DNA from: Pigmentibacter sp. JX0631 | Lineage (GTDB): Bacteria > Bdellovibrionota_B > Oligoflexia > Silvanigrellales > Silvanigrellaceae | Direction: 5' to 3' | DNA: 64,000 bases | Assembly: GCF_029873255.1 (NCBI RefSeq) | Contig: NZ_CP123622.1 | Location: 2,827,001-2,891,000 of the forward strand | In this document: positions 7,985 to 16,892 of the stretch, piece after piece | Numbering within the stretch: the stretch's first letter is position 1 | How the letters are laid out: each line of letters starts with the position of its first letter | The notes under the pieces: generated by a model | What the model was told of the DNA's origin: nothing | Databases searched by the model: none | What the model saw: only the letters and a program-made list of their open reading frames with translations | Position numbers and translations under genes: made by a program

Positions 7985-9800
7985 CTCTTCTAGACACACT
8001 GCGTTGATTAGCGGCTAAAATTCGCTTTCTAATGCGAATGTTTTTTGGAGTGATTTCTATCCAATCATCGTCTTCAATCCAATCTAGCGTAGTTTCAAGG
8101 CTAGGTTTGGTTATTGGAGATAGTTTTGTAGAGTCATCAGAACCAGCTGCACGCATATTTGTAAGTTTTTTCTCTCTGACTGGATTTACATCTAAGTTAG
8201 AGTCACGGCTGTGTTCGCCGATAACCATACCTTCATATACTTCTTCACCTGAACTGACAAAAAGGCGACCTCTTTCTTCAAGTCCAAACAAAGCATACTC
8301 AGTTGTTTTACCAGAACGGTCTGAAATAAGTGCTCCATTTACGCGGGACAAAAAGTTTCCACGGCTTGATTCCCAACCTTCAAAGTAACTGGACATAAGT
8401 CCTTCACCTTTTGTATCAGTTAAAAAAGTGCTTCTGTATCCAAGTAGTCCACGTGTTGGTATACTAAATTCAATTCTTGTTCTACCATTGTTGAAAGCCT
8501 GCATATTTTCTAAACGACCTTTGCGGATAGAAAGCTTTTCAGTTACAGCTCCAACGCTATTATCAGGAACGTCTAAAACAACTCTTTCTACAGGCTCTAG
8601 TTCAACTCCGCCTTCCATTTTGGTAATTACTTTGGGACGGCCAACCATACATTCGCCACCAGAACGGCGTAAATTTTCCATCACAATAGCAATTTGAAGC
8701 TCGCCTCTCGCTTTTAATATGAAAACTTCAGGAGAATTTGTGCTTTCAATTTTTAAAGCCACGTTATTCATTGCTTCTTTGTATAAAAACTCAGAAAGTT
8801 TGTTACTTGTTAAATAAGTACCTTCTCTACCAGCCATTGGTGAAGTGTTTACACTCACTTCAACACCCACAGTTGGTGGGTCAACTTCAATTCTTGGTAA
8901 AGCTTCAGGATTAGATGCGTCTGCAATAGTGTCACCAATTGCTAAATCATTTAAGCCAGTTGCAACTATGGCAATATCTCCAGCAGAAACTGATTCAACA
9001 TCAACTTGTTCTAGACCTCTATAAGCTCTTACTTTGATTACTTTAGCTTGTTGGTTTTTACCTTCTTTATTAATCAAAACAATACTTTGATTTGCTTGAA
9101 GAGATCCTCTTTCAACTCTCCCAATTGCCAATCGACCTAAAAAGTTATTGTAACTTAAATTGTTTATTAACATTTGCGCTCCGCCTTCAAGAGAAACCTT
9201 TGGCGGTGGAACGTGTTCTAAAATGGTATCGAATAAATCTTGTAAGTTTTCTTTTTGAGTATCTTTTTCTTTACTTGCCCAACCATTTCTGCCAGATGCA
9301 TACAATATTGGGAAATCAAGATGATGATCTTCCGAGGACAATTCGAGGAATAAATCTTGAACCATATTAGATACTTCATCTATTCTGGCATCAGGTCTAT
9401 CTACCTTATTGATGATTAAAATCATTTTTAAGTTACGTTGTAAGGCTTTTTGTAAAACGAAACGAGTTTGTGGTAACGGGCCTTCAGCAGCATCGACCAA
9501 TAAAATTGCGCCATCAACCATCATGAGAGTTCTTTCAACTTCTCCACCAAAGTCAGCGTGGCCTGGAGTATCAACAATATTAATGCGCACATCTTTATAC
9601 ACCATGGAAGCATTTTTTGCAGCAATTGTGATTCCGCGTTCACGTTCTAGATCCATGCTATCCATGACACGTTCTGCAACGGTTTGATGTGCTGCAAATG
9701 TTCCAGATTGTTGAAGTAATTTATCAACCAATGTTGTCTTTCCATGGTCAACATGGGCGATGATTGCGATGTTACGCAAATTTCCGTTGATCGTTGTCAT
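7971..9800 (-). CDS. typA: Ribosome-associated translational GTPase TypA/BipA
   Basis: A 609-residue protein of normal family length. The N-terminal GTPase domain shows G1 AHVDHGKTT (~15-23), the RGITI switch I element, G3 DTPGHADF and G4 NKVDRPDA. These are followed by EF-G-like domains II, III and V and the BipA-specific C-terminal domain, ending in a basic stretch (RIRKRILAANQR). TypA acts on the ribosome in 50S assembly and in low-temperature or stress growth. An AAAGG ribosome site precedes the ATG by seven bases. The gene has its own terminator and lies between mutS and a glycosyltransferase, all on the minus strand. Confidence 0.97.
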   Translation of the reverse strand: MTTINGNLRNIAIIAHVDHGKTTLVDKLLQQSGTFAAHQTVAERVMDSMDLERERGITIAAKNASMVYKDVRINIVDTPGHADFGGEVERTLMMVDGAILLVDAAEGPLPQTRFVLQKALQRNLKMILIINKVDRPDARIDEVSNMVQDLFLELSSEDHHLDFPILYASGRNGWASKEKDTQKENLQDLFDTILEHVPPPKVSLEGGAQMLINNLSYNNFLGRLAIGRVERGSLQANQSIVLINKEGKNQQAKVIKVRAYRGLEQVDVESVSAGDIAIVATGLNDLAIGDTIADASNPEALPRIEVDPPTVGVEVSVNTSPMAGREGTYLTSNKLSEFLYKEAMNNVALKIESTNSPEVFILKARGELQIAIVMENLRRSGGECMVGRPKVITKMEGGVELEPVERVVLDVPDNSVGAVTEKLSIRKGRLENMQAFNNGRTRIEFSIPTRGLLGYRSTFLTDTKGEGLMSSYFEGWESSRGNFLSRVNGALISDRSGKTTEYALFGLEERGRLFVSSGEEVYEGMVIGEHSRDSNLDVNPVREKKLTNMRAAGSDDSTKLSPITKPSLETTLDWIEDDDWIEITPKNIRIRKRILAANQRSVSRREKSE

Positions 9801-9889
9801 ACATAACCTTTCATAAAAGAAGCTTGGATCGTTACCAAACCTTTATCCGCTAAGTTGGTATTCATATTTTGTTTAAAAAGCAAATCAAA

Positions 9890-11008
9890 TTATTGTAAGC
9901 TATCATAAATGTGAAGAGTTTCTTTAGCCATTTCTAACCAAGAATATTTCTGAATCCAAGTGAAACCATTTTTGACTATAGCCTGAACCTCTTTAGACTC
10001 TGTTTGGAGACCAAATTCTATTCCAGCTTGAATTTCGTTTAATTTTAAAGGATCTACATAAATAGCATTATTTCCCATAATCTCTGGCAGAGATGTTGTA
10101 TTGCTAACAATACTTGGAATTCCACAAGCGGCCGCCTCTATGGGGGGGAGTCCAAATCCTTCATATAGAGAAACATAAATAAAAATTTTGCTTAAACCAT
10201 ATATTATTGGAAAATCTTCTTCAGCAACATAAGTTAAAGTCTTTATTTCTTTATTACAGTTGTAGTTTTGTTTTAAATCTTCTATTTGTTCTTTAATATT
10301 AGTTAAAATAACTAAAGGTAAATTAAAGTTACCTAAGCAGTAACTTTCAAGTACTTTTGCCAAATTTTTGTGAGGTTTGCTATTGCCTAAAGTGAAAATA
10401 TATTTTTCTGGAAGATCGTATTTTTTTAATACGCTAATTATTTTTTCTTGTGAGAAAAAATTTAGAGGTTTAAAATTATTTTGAACACCATTGTAAATTA
10501 CATGAATTAATTCGGGTTTTATATTAAAGTATTTAATAATTTCTTGTTTCGAGAAATTTGAAACTGTGATAATTGCTTTTGCTTTTTTTAATTTTCTTTG
10601 GAGAAAAAATTGATAATAAAATCTTTTGATAAAAGAATAATTATTACCTAAAGCTAAATGATTCATGTCGTGGATGGTAGCTATTAAAGGAACTGTACTA
10701 AGTAACGGAACGATAAATTGTGGTGAATGGAAAATATCTGGTTTATATTTTTTTATTACAAAAAATAATTCTATTTGACTTTTTAAAGAAAAAACAGAGT
10801 TTTTTAAGATAATTAATTTAAAATTTGAGGGTAATGCTTCATCTAGAAATACATTATCATTATTAATTAGTATAAAATAAGTTTTGTCATTTCCGGAGGC
10901 AATTTTGAATAAGTTTAATAAAAGTTCTTTGACGTGCCTTGCTATACCATGTTCAGAATTTTTAATAGCTATTCTGGCATCTATCATTATAGCTTGCTTA
11001 CTACTCAT
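9890..11008 (-). CDS. GT4-family glycosyltransferase
   Basis: A 372-residue GT-B-fold glycosyltransferase. The N-terminal half has the [19 protein letters not shown] acceptor-side glycine loop region and [10 protein letters not shown]; the C-terminal half has [12 protein letters not shown] and the donor-binding signature [14 protein letters not shown] with the E-x7-E pattern, then SNTTSLPEI. It should transfer an activated sugar to a cell-envelope glycan or polysaccharide; donor and acceptor are not predictable. The ATG at 11008 was preferred over the GTG at 11014 because GAGG lies five bases before it. It follows the rlmI-like gene by 15 bp on the same strand, so co-transcription is likely. 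Confidence 0.85.
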   Translation of the reverse strand: MSSKQAIMIDARIAIKNSEHGIARHVKELLLNLFKIASGNDKTYFILINNDNVFLDEALPSNFKLIILKNSVFSLKSQIELFFVIKKYKPDIFHSPQFIVPLLSTVPLIATIHDMNHLALGNNYSFIKRFYYQFFLQRKLKKAKAIITVSNFSKQEIIKYFNIKPELIHVIYNGVQNNFKPLNFFSQEKIISVLKKYDLPEKYIFTLGNSKPHKNLAKVLESYCLGNFNLPLVILTNIKEQIEDLKQNYNCNKEIKTLTYVAEEDFPIIYGLSKIFIYVSLYEGFGLPPIEAAACGIPSIVSNTTSLPEIMGNNAIYVDPLKLNEIQAGIEFGLQTESKEVQAIVKNGFTWIQKYSWLEMAKETLHIYDSLQ

Positions 11009-11023
11009 TTCCACCTCGGTTAA

Positions 11024-12247
11024 TTAAAATACCCTTTTTTGGATAAAGTAACATTTAAGATAATCGGAAGAATCATTTAATGCAAGGCGTGTATGACAAG
11101 GTGATTGTTCTCCTTTATGGAGAAGAACCCAATTACCTTTATCAAATCCTTTCGAAACAGAGTCTAGAAATAATTCATCATTTACATGTCTACTACAGCT
11201 ACAAATCACTAAAATTCCATTATCAGACAATAAACGTGAAGCTAGTTTTGCTAAACGGGTATATGCTCTGGAGGCCTCTGATACATGTTTTTTTGCTTTA
11301 GCAAAAGCAGGTGGGTCAGCAATGATTAAATCAAATTTATAATTTTCTTTATTTAATTTTTGCAAATGTTCAAATAAATCTCCATGTAAGGTTGTTATTT
11401 GAGATTCTTTTATACTGTTTAGTTGGATATTTTCTTTGGCTAAATTTAAAGCCCAAGCATCTTGATCTATTAAAGTTAAATCTTGAACGCCCAATTTTGC
11501 AGCTGTTGCACTCCATGCTCCAGCATAACTACAAATATCTAAACTTTTTTCAATTTTAGAATGCGGTATTATTTTTTCTAAAAATTTTAAATTATTTCTT
11601 TGATCTAAAAATAATCCTGTTTTTTGAGCTTTATTCAAATAGAATTTTATTTTTAAATTTGCAAAATTACAATTTACAAGAAAATTATTTAATTCTTTTC
11701 CTTCTCTAATCCAACGGGTTCGTTCTGGTAAATTTTCTAATTTTCTAATTTGCCCAGTACTTCTTTCAAATATTGGTAGTGTTGTAAACTTAAGTAACGC
11801 TTCTGTTACATAAGGTAATAAAAACTCGCCAACTATAGATGAGATCTGTAATACATAAACAGAATTATAAAAATCTATTGCGATTGAAGGAAAAAAATCA
11901 TTATCACCATGTGAAATTCTATATGCTTCAGTATTCGCAAAATGAAAATGTTTTTTATTATTTTGTAATTTATTTAAGTGTTCGTAAAAAAATTCAACTA
12001 ATTTTTCATTTGTAAAAAAATTATTTTCTATAAAATTATGAAAATTATCCGAAAAAAATCGAACAGAAATTAGACTATTTTTATGATAAATACCATATTT
12101 ATTTGTTTCCTTAATGCGCACTATAGCAATTTTCTGTTCATTTAAAACAGAATCATCTAAGTGAATAACTTGATTGCTAAAAAGCCAAGGGCTTGTGAAG
12201 GATTTTACATTTATTCCTTTAGTTTCTAATTCTTGGATAGAAATCAA
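11024..12247 (-). CDS. rlmI: RlmI-like 23S rRNA (cytosine-5) methyltransferase
   Basis: A 407-residue class I SAM-dependent methyltransferase with the RlmI/YccW layout: an N-terminal PUA-like RNA-binding region, then LFLDQRNN (~205), the SAM-binding SLDICSYAGAWSATAAKLG, the acidic LIDQD, the motif IV IIADPPAFAK (~300-310) and the cysteine-containing VICSCSRHV. E. coli RlmI (396 residues) methylates C1962 of 23S rRNA; the same role is likely here. The start codon is TTG, preceded at six bases by a GGGAG ribosome site. That site is one arm of a perfect GGGAG-A-CTCCC palindrome at 12248-12258. Confidence 0.8.
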   Translation of the reverse strand: MISIQELETKGINVKSFTSPWLFSNQVIHLDDSVLNEQKIAIVRIKETNKYGIYHKNSLISVRFFSDNFHNFIENNFFTNEKLVEFFYEHLNKLQNNKKHFHFANTEAYRISHGDNDFFPSIAIDFYNSVYVLQISSIVGEFLLPYVTEALLKFTTLPIFERSTGQIRKLENLPERTRWIREGKELNNFLVNCNFANLKIKFYLNKAQKTGLFLDQRNNLKFLEKIIPHSKIEKSLDICSYAGAWSATAAKLGVQDLTLIDQDAWALNLAKENIQLNSIKESQITTLHGDLFEHLQKLNKENYKFDLIIADPPAFAKAKKHVSEASRAYTRLAKLASRLLSDNGILVICSCSRHVNDELFLDSVSKGFDKGNWVLLHKGEQSPCHTRLALNDSSDYLKCYFIQKRVF

Positions 12248-12288
12248 GGGAGACTCCCAAAAGCGAAATTATTTATGATTGATGTCCT

Positions 12289-12317
12289 TTCCATTTACAT
12301 GGAATAAATGATATAAT
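12289..12317 (+). promoter_or_regulatory. Candidate promoter with overlapping inverted repeat
   Basis: A perfect TATAAT lies at 12312-12317 in the divergent intergenic region before the amidinotransferase-fold gene. The -35 position is poor and is covered by a perfect palindrome, TTCCAT-TTAC-ATGGAA (12289-12304). This arrangement fits a regulator-dependent promoter, but no experimental or family evidence supports it. Confidence 0.4.
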
Positions 12318-12427
12318 CCTCTTTATCTTTTTTTGTAAAATATTTGAACAGGAATTTTGCTTGATGTAAATAAGCGCCTGCTTTCTGAAAAACAAAGGAA
12401 AGCGTGCTTTCATTTTTGAGGTGCTTC

Positions 12428-13339
12428 ATGAAAAAAGTGATACGAAATGTATCAGAACTTACTATTTCAAAAGAATCCCTTTCTTCAATGCCTTATGCGA
12501 ATCGTGTGATGATGGTTTCCCCGGCCTATTTTAATGTGGAAAATCCAATCAATGCACATATGCGTCAGTCAGATGGTTCTTTACATAAGTTAGATAAAAA
12601 TCTAGCCGTAGAGCAGTGGTATAATTTAAAAGCCACTTACGAAAAGTTGGGATTTAATGTTTTTGTTGTTGATCCCGTCGATGAGCTACCAGATATGGTA
12701 TTTTGTGCGAATCAAAGTTTTCCTTATTTAGATTCATGCGGAAACTTTAATGCTGTTTTATCGAATATGTTCAATGATACTAGAAATGAAGAAGTGTCTT
12801 ATATTAATTCTTTTTTAATTGGTCAGGGATATGAAACTCACCGAATAGCATCAAGAACTTTAGGATATTATTTTGAATCTATGGGTGATGCTTTATGGTT
12901 GCCAGGCTATCGATTTATCCTTGGTGGTTATGGATTTAGAACGGATAAAAGAATTTATCAATTTTTATCTGAAACAACAAATGCTCCTATTGCAATATTT
13001 GAATTAAAACACCCAAAATTTTATCACTTAGATACATGTTTAAGTATTTTAGATGATAAAACTGCTTTAGCTTGTAAAGATGCTTTTACTAATGAAGGTT
13101 GGCAACTGCTTAATAAAATATTTCCAAAAGTTGTTGAAGTTCCTTTACATGAGGCTGACTCTCCAGGTTTTGCTTGCAATGCACATTGCCCAGATCGTCG
13201 CCATGTTATTATTCAAAAAAACTGTGTGCAAACAAATTCAAATTTGAAAGCAGCTGGTTTTATTCCTGTTGAGGTTGATACTTCTGAGTTTATAAAATCA
13301 GGGGGTTCTGTATTTTGTATGAAACTCATGTTTTTTTAA
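12428..13339 (+). CDS. Amidinotransferase-fold hydrolase, DDAH/arginine-deiminase-like
   Basis: A 303-residue protein of the guanidino-modifying superfamily (penta-blade alpha/beta propeller). Visible features are MVSPAYFNVENPINAHM at the N-terminus, the conserved DMVFCANQSF acidic motif, the catalytic His in FYHLDTCLS (~200) and a C-terminal nucleophile Cys in SGGSVFC (~297). Relatives hydrolyse dimethylarginine, arginine or related guanidines to citrulline or ornithine products; DDAH and ornithine-forming enzymes have this length. The exact substrate is undecided. The ATG at 12428 was chosen over a GTG at 12404 because of the GAGGTG ribosome site just upstream. It stands alone, divergent from rlmI and followed by the pdh operon promoter region. 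Confidence 0.75.
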   Translation: MKKVIRNVSELTISKESLSSMPYANRVMMVSPAYFNVENPINAHMRQSDGSLHKLDKNLAVEQWYNLKATYEKLGFNVFVVDPVDELPDMVFCANQSFPYLDSCGNFNAVLSNMFNDTRNEEVSYINSFLIGQGYETHRIASRTLGYYFESMGDALWLPGYRFILGGYGFRTDKRIYQFLSETTNAPIAIFELKHPKFYHLDTCLSILDDKTALACKDAFTNEGWQLLNKIFPKVVEVPLHEADSPGFACNAHCPDRRHVIIQKNCVQTNSNLKAAGFIPVEVDTSEFIKSGGSVFCMKLMFF

Positions 13340-13418
13340 ATATATAAATTTAATTAAGTTTTTTTAATTTACTATCCATCAATCTATTGTACAGCGATTT
13401 AAATTCATTCTATTTGAA

Positions 13419-13448
13419 TTGACACTTTCTTGCAGTATAGATTTTTAT
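13419..13448 (+). promoter_or_regulatory. pdhA: Candidate promoter of the pdhABC operon
   Basis: A perfect TTGACA (13419-13424) is followed after 18 bp by TTTTAT (13443-13448), a 4/6 match to the -10 consensus. It lies ~110 bp before pdhA in an otherwise non-coding stretch. The spacing is acceptable, but the -10 is weak. Confidence 0.4.
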
Positions 13449-13471
13449 GGCATAGCTTAACCTTTGCATTT

Positions 13472-13492
13472 GTTTGAGTGACAAACTCAAAC
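13472..13492 (+). promoter_or_regulatory. Inverted repeat in the pdhA leader
   Basis: A perfect 8-bp inverted repeat, GTTTGAGT-gacaa-ACTCAAAC, lies between the putative promoter and the pdhA ribosome site. It could be an operator or an RNA hairpin in the 5' untranslated region. No T-run follows, so it is not a terminator. Confidence 0.5.
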
Positions 13493-13555
13493 TTATCTTA
13501 TTAGAAGATTCTTTAAAAATTGTTTTTTTCGATACTTTATTTGGAGAGTTGATAA

Positions 13556-14524
13556 ATGGCTCAAAAATTATCAAATCAGCTTTTGGTAGCTTTTTATAAA
13601 GAAATGCTACTTGGGCGTCGCATTGAAGAGCGAGTTGGACAACTGTATGTTCAACAAAAATTTAGTGGATTTTGTCATTTGTATATTGGCCAAGAAGCAG
13701 TTGGCACTGGTTGTTTAAATGCAATTAGAAAGGGAGAAGACTATGTGATTACAGGATATCGTGATCACTTTCTTCCAATCGTATTAGGTATGGATCCTGG
13801 TGTGATGCTTGCTGAGTTACTTGGTAAAGTAACAGGTTGTGCTAGAGGTAAAGGCGGCTCCATGCATATGTTCTCTGAAAAATTACGTTTCATGGGAGGA
13901 CATGGAATTGTCGGAGGACAAGTTCCGCTTGCAGTTGGTGCTGGATGGAGAATTAAATATAAAAAAGAAGACAATGTTGCTCTTTGTTTTTTAGGTGATG
14001 CTGCTATCAATCAGGGTCAGTTTCATGAAGCTTTAAATATGGCTGCTATTTGGGATCTGCCTTGTATCTTTATAGTTGAAAACAATATGTACGGAATGGG
14101 TACTGCTATTTCAAGAACATGTACATTAGAACACCTTGCTGATAGAGCAAAAGGTTATAATATGCGCCAAGCTATTGTTGATGGTCGAAATGTTATCAAT
14201 ACCTATACTCAGATGAAAGAAATTGTAGAAGAAACACGTAAAACTTCAAAACCAATTCTTGTTGAAGCTCAAACTTATCGTTTCCGTGGTCACTCTGTAT
14301 CCGATCCTGGAAATTATAGAACAAAAGATGAAGTGGAAAAAGAACGTAGTCGTGATTGTTTAATATTACTGAAAGATGCTATGTTGCATCAAAAAGCAGC
14401 AAAAGAAGATGATTTTGAAAAATTTGAAGAAGAAATTGCTGATAGAGTTGAACAAGCAGTGACGTTTGCTGATGAGTCTCCAGAACCTGGACTCGAAGAA
14501 ATTTATGAACACGTTCTTGTATAA
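13556..14524 (+). CDS. pdhA: Pyruvate dehydrogenase E1 component alpha subunit
   Basis: A 322-residue E1-alpha subunit of the heterotetrameric (alpha2beta2) type. It shows HLYIGQEAVGTG, the YRDH element, GKGGSMHMF and the thiamine-diphosphate/Mg motif beginning GDAAINQGQFHEALNMA and ending ENNMYGMGT, then the phosphorylation-loop-like YRFRGHSVSDP. With E1-beta and E2 it decarboxylates pyruvate and passes the acetyl group to lipoate, feeding acetyl-CoA into central metabolism. GGAGAG lies seven bases before the ATG. It is the first gene of a tight pdhA-pdhB-pdhC cluster (26-bp gaps). No E3 gene follows in this operon. Confidence 0.95.
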   Translation: MAQKLSNQLLVAFYKEMLLGRRIEERVGQLYVQQKFSGFCHLYIGQEAVGTGCLNAIRKGEDYVITGYRDHFLPIVLGMDPGVMLAELLGKVTGCARGKGGSMHMFSEKLRFMGGHGIVGGQVPLAVGAGWRIKYKKEDNVALCFLGDAAINQGQFHEALNMAAIWDLPCIFIVENNMYGMGTAISRTCTLEHLADRAKGYNMRQAIVDGRNVINTYTQMKEIVEETRKTSKPILVEAQTYRFRGHSVSDPGNYRTKDEVEKERSRDCLILLKDAMLHQKAAKEDDFEKFEEEIADRVEQAVTFADESPEPGLEEIYEHVLV

Positions 14525-14550
14525 TTTTTTAAAAGTTAGAGGTTTATAAT

Positions 14551-15528
14551 ATGGCTGTATTAACTTTACGTGAAGCTTTAAATCAAGCTTTGACAGAAGA
14601 AATGGAAAGAGACCCAAATGTTTTCATTATGGGTGAAGAAGTTGCGCAATATGATGGCGCTTATAAAGTAACAAAAGGAATGCTCGCAAAATTTGGTCCA
14701 ATGCGAGTTGTCGATTCACCAATTTCTGAGGCTGGTATTGCTGGTCTTGGTGTAGGCGCTGCTATGTGTGGTTTACGTCCTGTTATTGAAATGATGACTT
14801 GGAATTTTGCCATTCAAGCTTTTGACCAAATCATCAATCACGCCGCAAAAATGTTATATATGAGTGGTGGTCAATATAAAGTACCAATGGTTATCCGTGG
14901 ACCACATGGAGCTGCGCACATGCTTAGTGCTCAGCACAGCCAATGCGTTGATCACATGTTAGTGAATTGCCCTGGTTTAAAAATTGTGAGTACAGTTATT
15001 CCCGCAGAAGCTAAAGGCTTAATGAAATCAGCAATCCGTGATGACAATACTGTTTTATTTTTAGAAAGTGAAATGATGTATGGTCGCACAGGGGAAGTTC
15101 CTGAAGGTGAATATACTATTCCGCTAGGTGTTGGTGATATTAAACGTGAAGGAACTGATGTTACTTTAGTAGCTTGGAATAAAATGGTTTATGTAGCGCA
15201 AGATGTTGCTGCTGAGCTAGAAAAAGAAGGAATTAGTGTGGAAATTATAGATCCACGAACATTAATGCCTTTAGATGAAGATCTTATTTTTAATTCTGTG
15301 AAAAAAACAAACAGATTAGTTGTTTTAGAAGAGGGCTGGGGCGTGGCTTCTTTTGGGTGTCACATTGTAGATAGAGTTGTAAAAGAATGTTTTGATTATC
15401 TTGATGCTCCACCAGAAAGAGTTACTAATTTGTTCGTTCCAATGCCATATAATGAAAGACTTGAGCATGAAGTCATGCCGACGGCAGAAAGAACTATTTC
15501 TGCAATTAAAGCTGTATTATATAAATAA
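14551..15528 (+). CDS. pdhB: Pyruvate dehydrogenase E1 component beta subunit
   Basis: A 325-residue E1-beta subunit. Conserved landmarks are LREALNQALTEEM, FIMGEEVAQYDGAYKVTKG, VDSPISEAGIAGLGVGAA, the GGQYKVPMVIRGPHG loop and the C-terminal LVVLEEGW / GVASFG region that completes the transketolase C fold. It pairs with PdhA to form the thiamine-dependent E1. GAGG precedes the ATG, and the gene is 26 bp after pdhA and 26 bp before pdhC, consistent with one transcript. Confidence 0.95.
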   Translation: MAVLTLREALNQALTEEMERDPNVFIMGEEVAQYDGAYKVTKGMLAKFGPMRVVDSPISEAGIAGLGVGAAMCGLRPVIEMMTWNFAIQAFDQIINHAAKMLYMSGGQYKVPMVIRGPHGAAHMLSAQHSQCVDHMLVNCPGLKIVSTVIPAEAKGLMKSAIRDDNTVLFLESEMMYGRTGEVPEGEYTIPLGVGDIKREGTDVTLVAWNKMVYVAQDVAAELEKEGISVEIIDPRTLMPLDEDLIFNSVKKTNRLVVLEEGWGVASFGCHIVDRVVKECFDYLDAPPERVTNLFVPMPYNERLEHEVMPTAERTISAIKAVLYK

Positions 15529-15554
15529 TGAATGAAACTTTGGAGAAATAAATT

Positions 15555-16814
15555 ATGGCAACTGTAATGGAAATGCCAAAACTTTCAGATACCATGTCCG
15601 AAGGTTCTGTTGCGCGTTGGTTAAAAAAAGAAGGTGAGAAAGTTTCTGCTGGAATTCCTATCATTGAGATTGAAACAGACAAAGCAACAATGGAATATGA
15701 ATCCCCAGCGGGAGGAATACTTTTAAAAATTCTCGTTGGTGATGGACAAAAGTGTCCACTGCAAGCACCTATTGCCGTGATTGGTAAAGATGGAGAAAAA
15801 TGGGAAGAAGCGTTAGAAAAATATAATGCAAAAAAAGGGGGAGCTTCTTCAGCTCCAGCTTCTAGTGCTCCTAAAAAAGAAGAAAAAGCAGCGACTCCTG
15901 CGCAAAGTTCTGCAAGTAAAACAGCAACATCTTCACAAACCAATGATTTAGTAAAAGCCAGTCCATTAGCTAAAAAAATAGCTGAAGACAAAGGAATTGA
16001 TTTAAAATCTATTCAGGGCAGTGGACCGAATGGACGAATTGTTCAACGGGATCTTGCACAAGTTTCTTCTTCAAGTGGTGTTGCGACCGCTGGAGCTCCA
16101 AGCTTTGCTTTTGGAGCTGCTGAAGTTGAAAAAATTCCTCACACCAATATGCGCAAGACAATTGCGAAACGCCTGACGGAAAGTCTGCAAACTTCGCCAC
16201 ATTTCTACTTAACAGTAAGTATTAATATGACTAATTTGCTTGCTTGGCGAAAAGATGTAATAGCTAAACTCTCTGAAGCAGAAAAATTTAGTGTAAATGA
16301 CTTAGTTATTTTTCTAACTTCCAGAGCTTTAAAACGTCATCCAGAAATCAATTCATCTTGGCAAGACGATCATGTTGCAAGATATCGCGATGTGCATATG
16401 AGTGTTGCTGTTGCATTACCTAATGGATTAATGACTCCTGTGGTTAGACATGCTGATAAATTAACTGTCGTACAAATTGCGCAAGAAACAAAACGTCTTG
16501 TTAAACTTGCTAAAGATGGAAAATTGCAACCAAATGACTATGCTGGGGGTACTTTTTCTGTTAGTAATTTAGGCATGGCTGGGATTGAAAGTTTCACCGC
16601 GATTATTAATCCACCACAAGCAGCAATTTTAGCTGTAGGGGCAACAGTTCCTACACCTGTTGTTTTAGCGAATGGTTCCGTTGGTGTAGAACAAAGAATG
16701 AAAGTTACGTTAAGTTGTGACCATAGAGTTATCGATGGTGCTTTAGGAGCAGAATTCTTAAAAACATTACGTCAATTTTTTGAAGATCCTGTGTCCGCTT
16801 TATTTTTAGGTTAA
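15555..16814 (+). CDS. pdhC: Pyruvate dehydrogenase E2, dihydrolipoamide acetyltransferase
   Basis: A 419-residue E2. One N-terminal lipoyl domain (residues ~1-80) carries the lipoylated Lys in IETDKATMEYE. A Ser/Ala/Lys-rich flexible linker (~95-130) leads to the peripheral subunit-binding domain (ASPLAKKIAEDKGIDL, then GSGPNGRIVQRDL). The C-terminal catalytic domain ends with the active-site DHRVIDGALGAEF. It forms the core of the complex and transfers acetyl from lipoate to CoA. A perfect terminator follows. Because no E3 is linked, dihydrolipoamide dehydrogenase must be encoded elsewhere and may be shared with other 2-oxo acid complexes. Confidence 0.95.
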   Translation: MATVMEMPKLSDTMSEGSVARWLKKEGEKVSAGIPIIEIETDKATMEYESPAGGILLKILVGDGQKCPLQAPIAVIGKDGEKWEEALEKYNAKKGGASSAPASSAPKKEEKAATPAQSSASKTATSSQTNDLVKASPLAKKIAEDKGIDLKSIQGSGPNGRIVQRDLAQVSSSSGVATAGAPSFAFGAAEVEKIPHTNMRKTIAKRLTESLQTSPHFYLTVSINMTNLLAWRKDVIAKLSEAEKFSVNDLVIFLTSRALKRHPEINSSWQDDHVARYRDVHMSVAVALPNGLMTPVVRHADKLTVVQIAQETKRLVKLAKDGKLQPNDYAGGTFSVSNLGMAGIESFTAIINPPQAAILAVGATVPTPVVLANGSVGVEQRMKVTLSCDHRVIDGALGAEFLKTLRQFFEDPVSALFLG

Positions 16815-16833
16815 ATAATTTTTTTATATAAAC

Positions 16834-16873
16834 AAACTCATTACTGGCCTATTTGTTAGTAATGAGTTTTTTT
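16834..16873 (+). terminator. Intrinsic terminator of the pdh operon
   Basis: A perfect 12-bp stem (AAACTCATTACT at 16834-16845 with 16858-16869) and a 12-nt loop, running into a T-run that ends at 16873. It lies 20 bp after the pdhC stop and almost touches the next gene. Confidence 0.85.
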
Positions 16874-16892
16874 CATGTTGGGAAACATTAAA

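Noticed and set aside
9092-9687. Antisense ORFs within typA
   Set aside because: Lie fully within a conserved GTPase gene and have no family features.
15506-15991. 161-codon antisense ORF inside pdhC
   Set aside because: Codon pattern follows the pdhC frame on the other strand; Ala/Ser-rich linker DNA easily gives open antisense frames.
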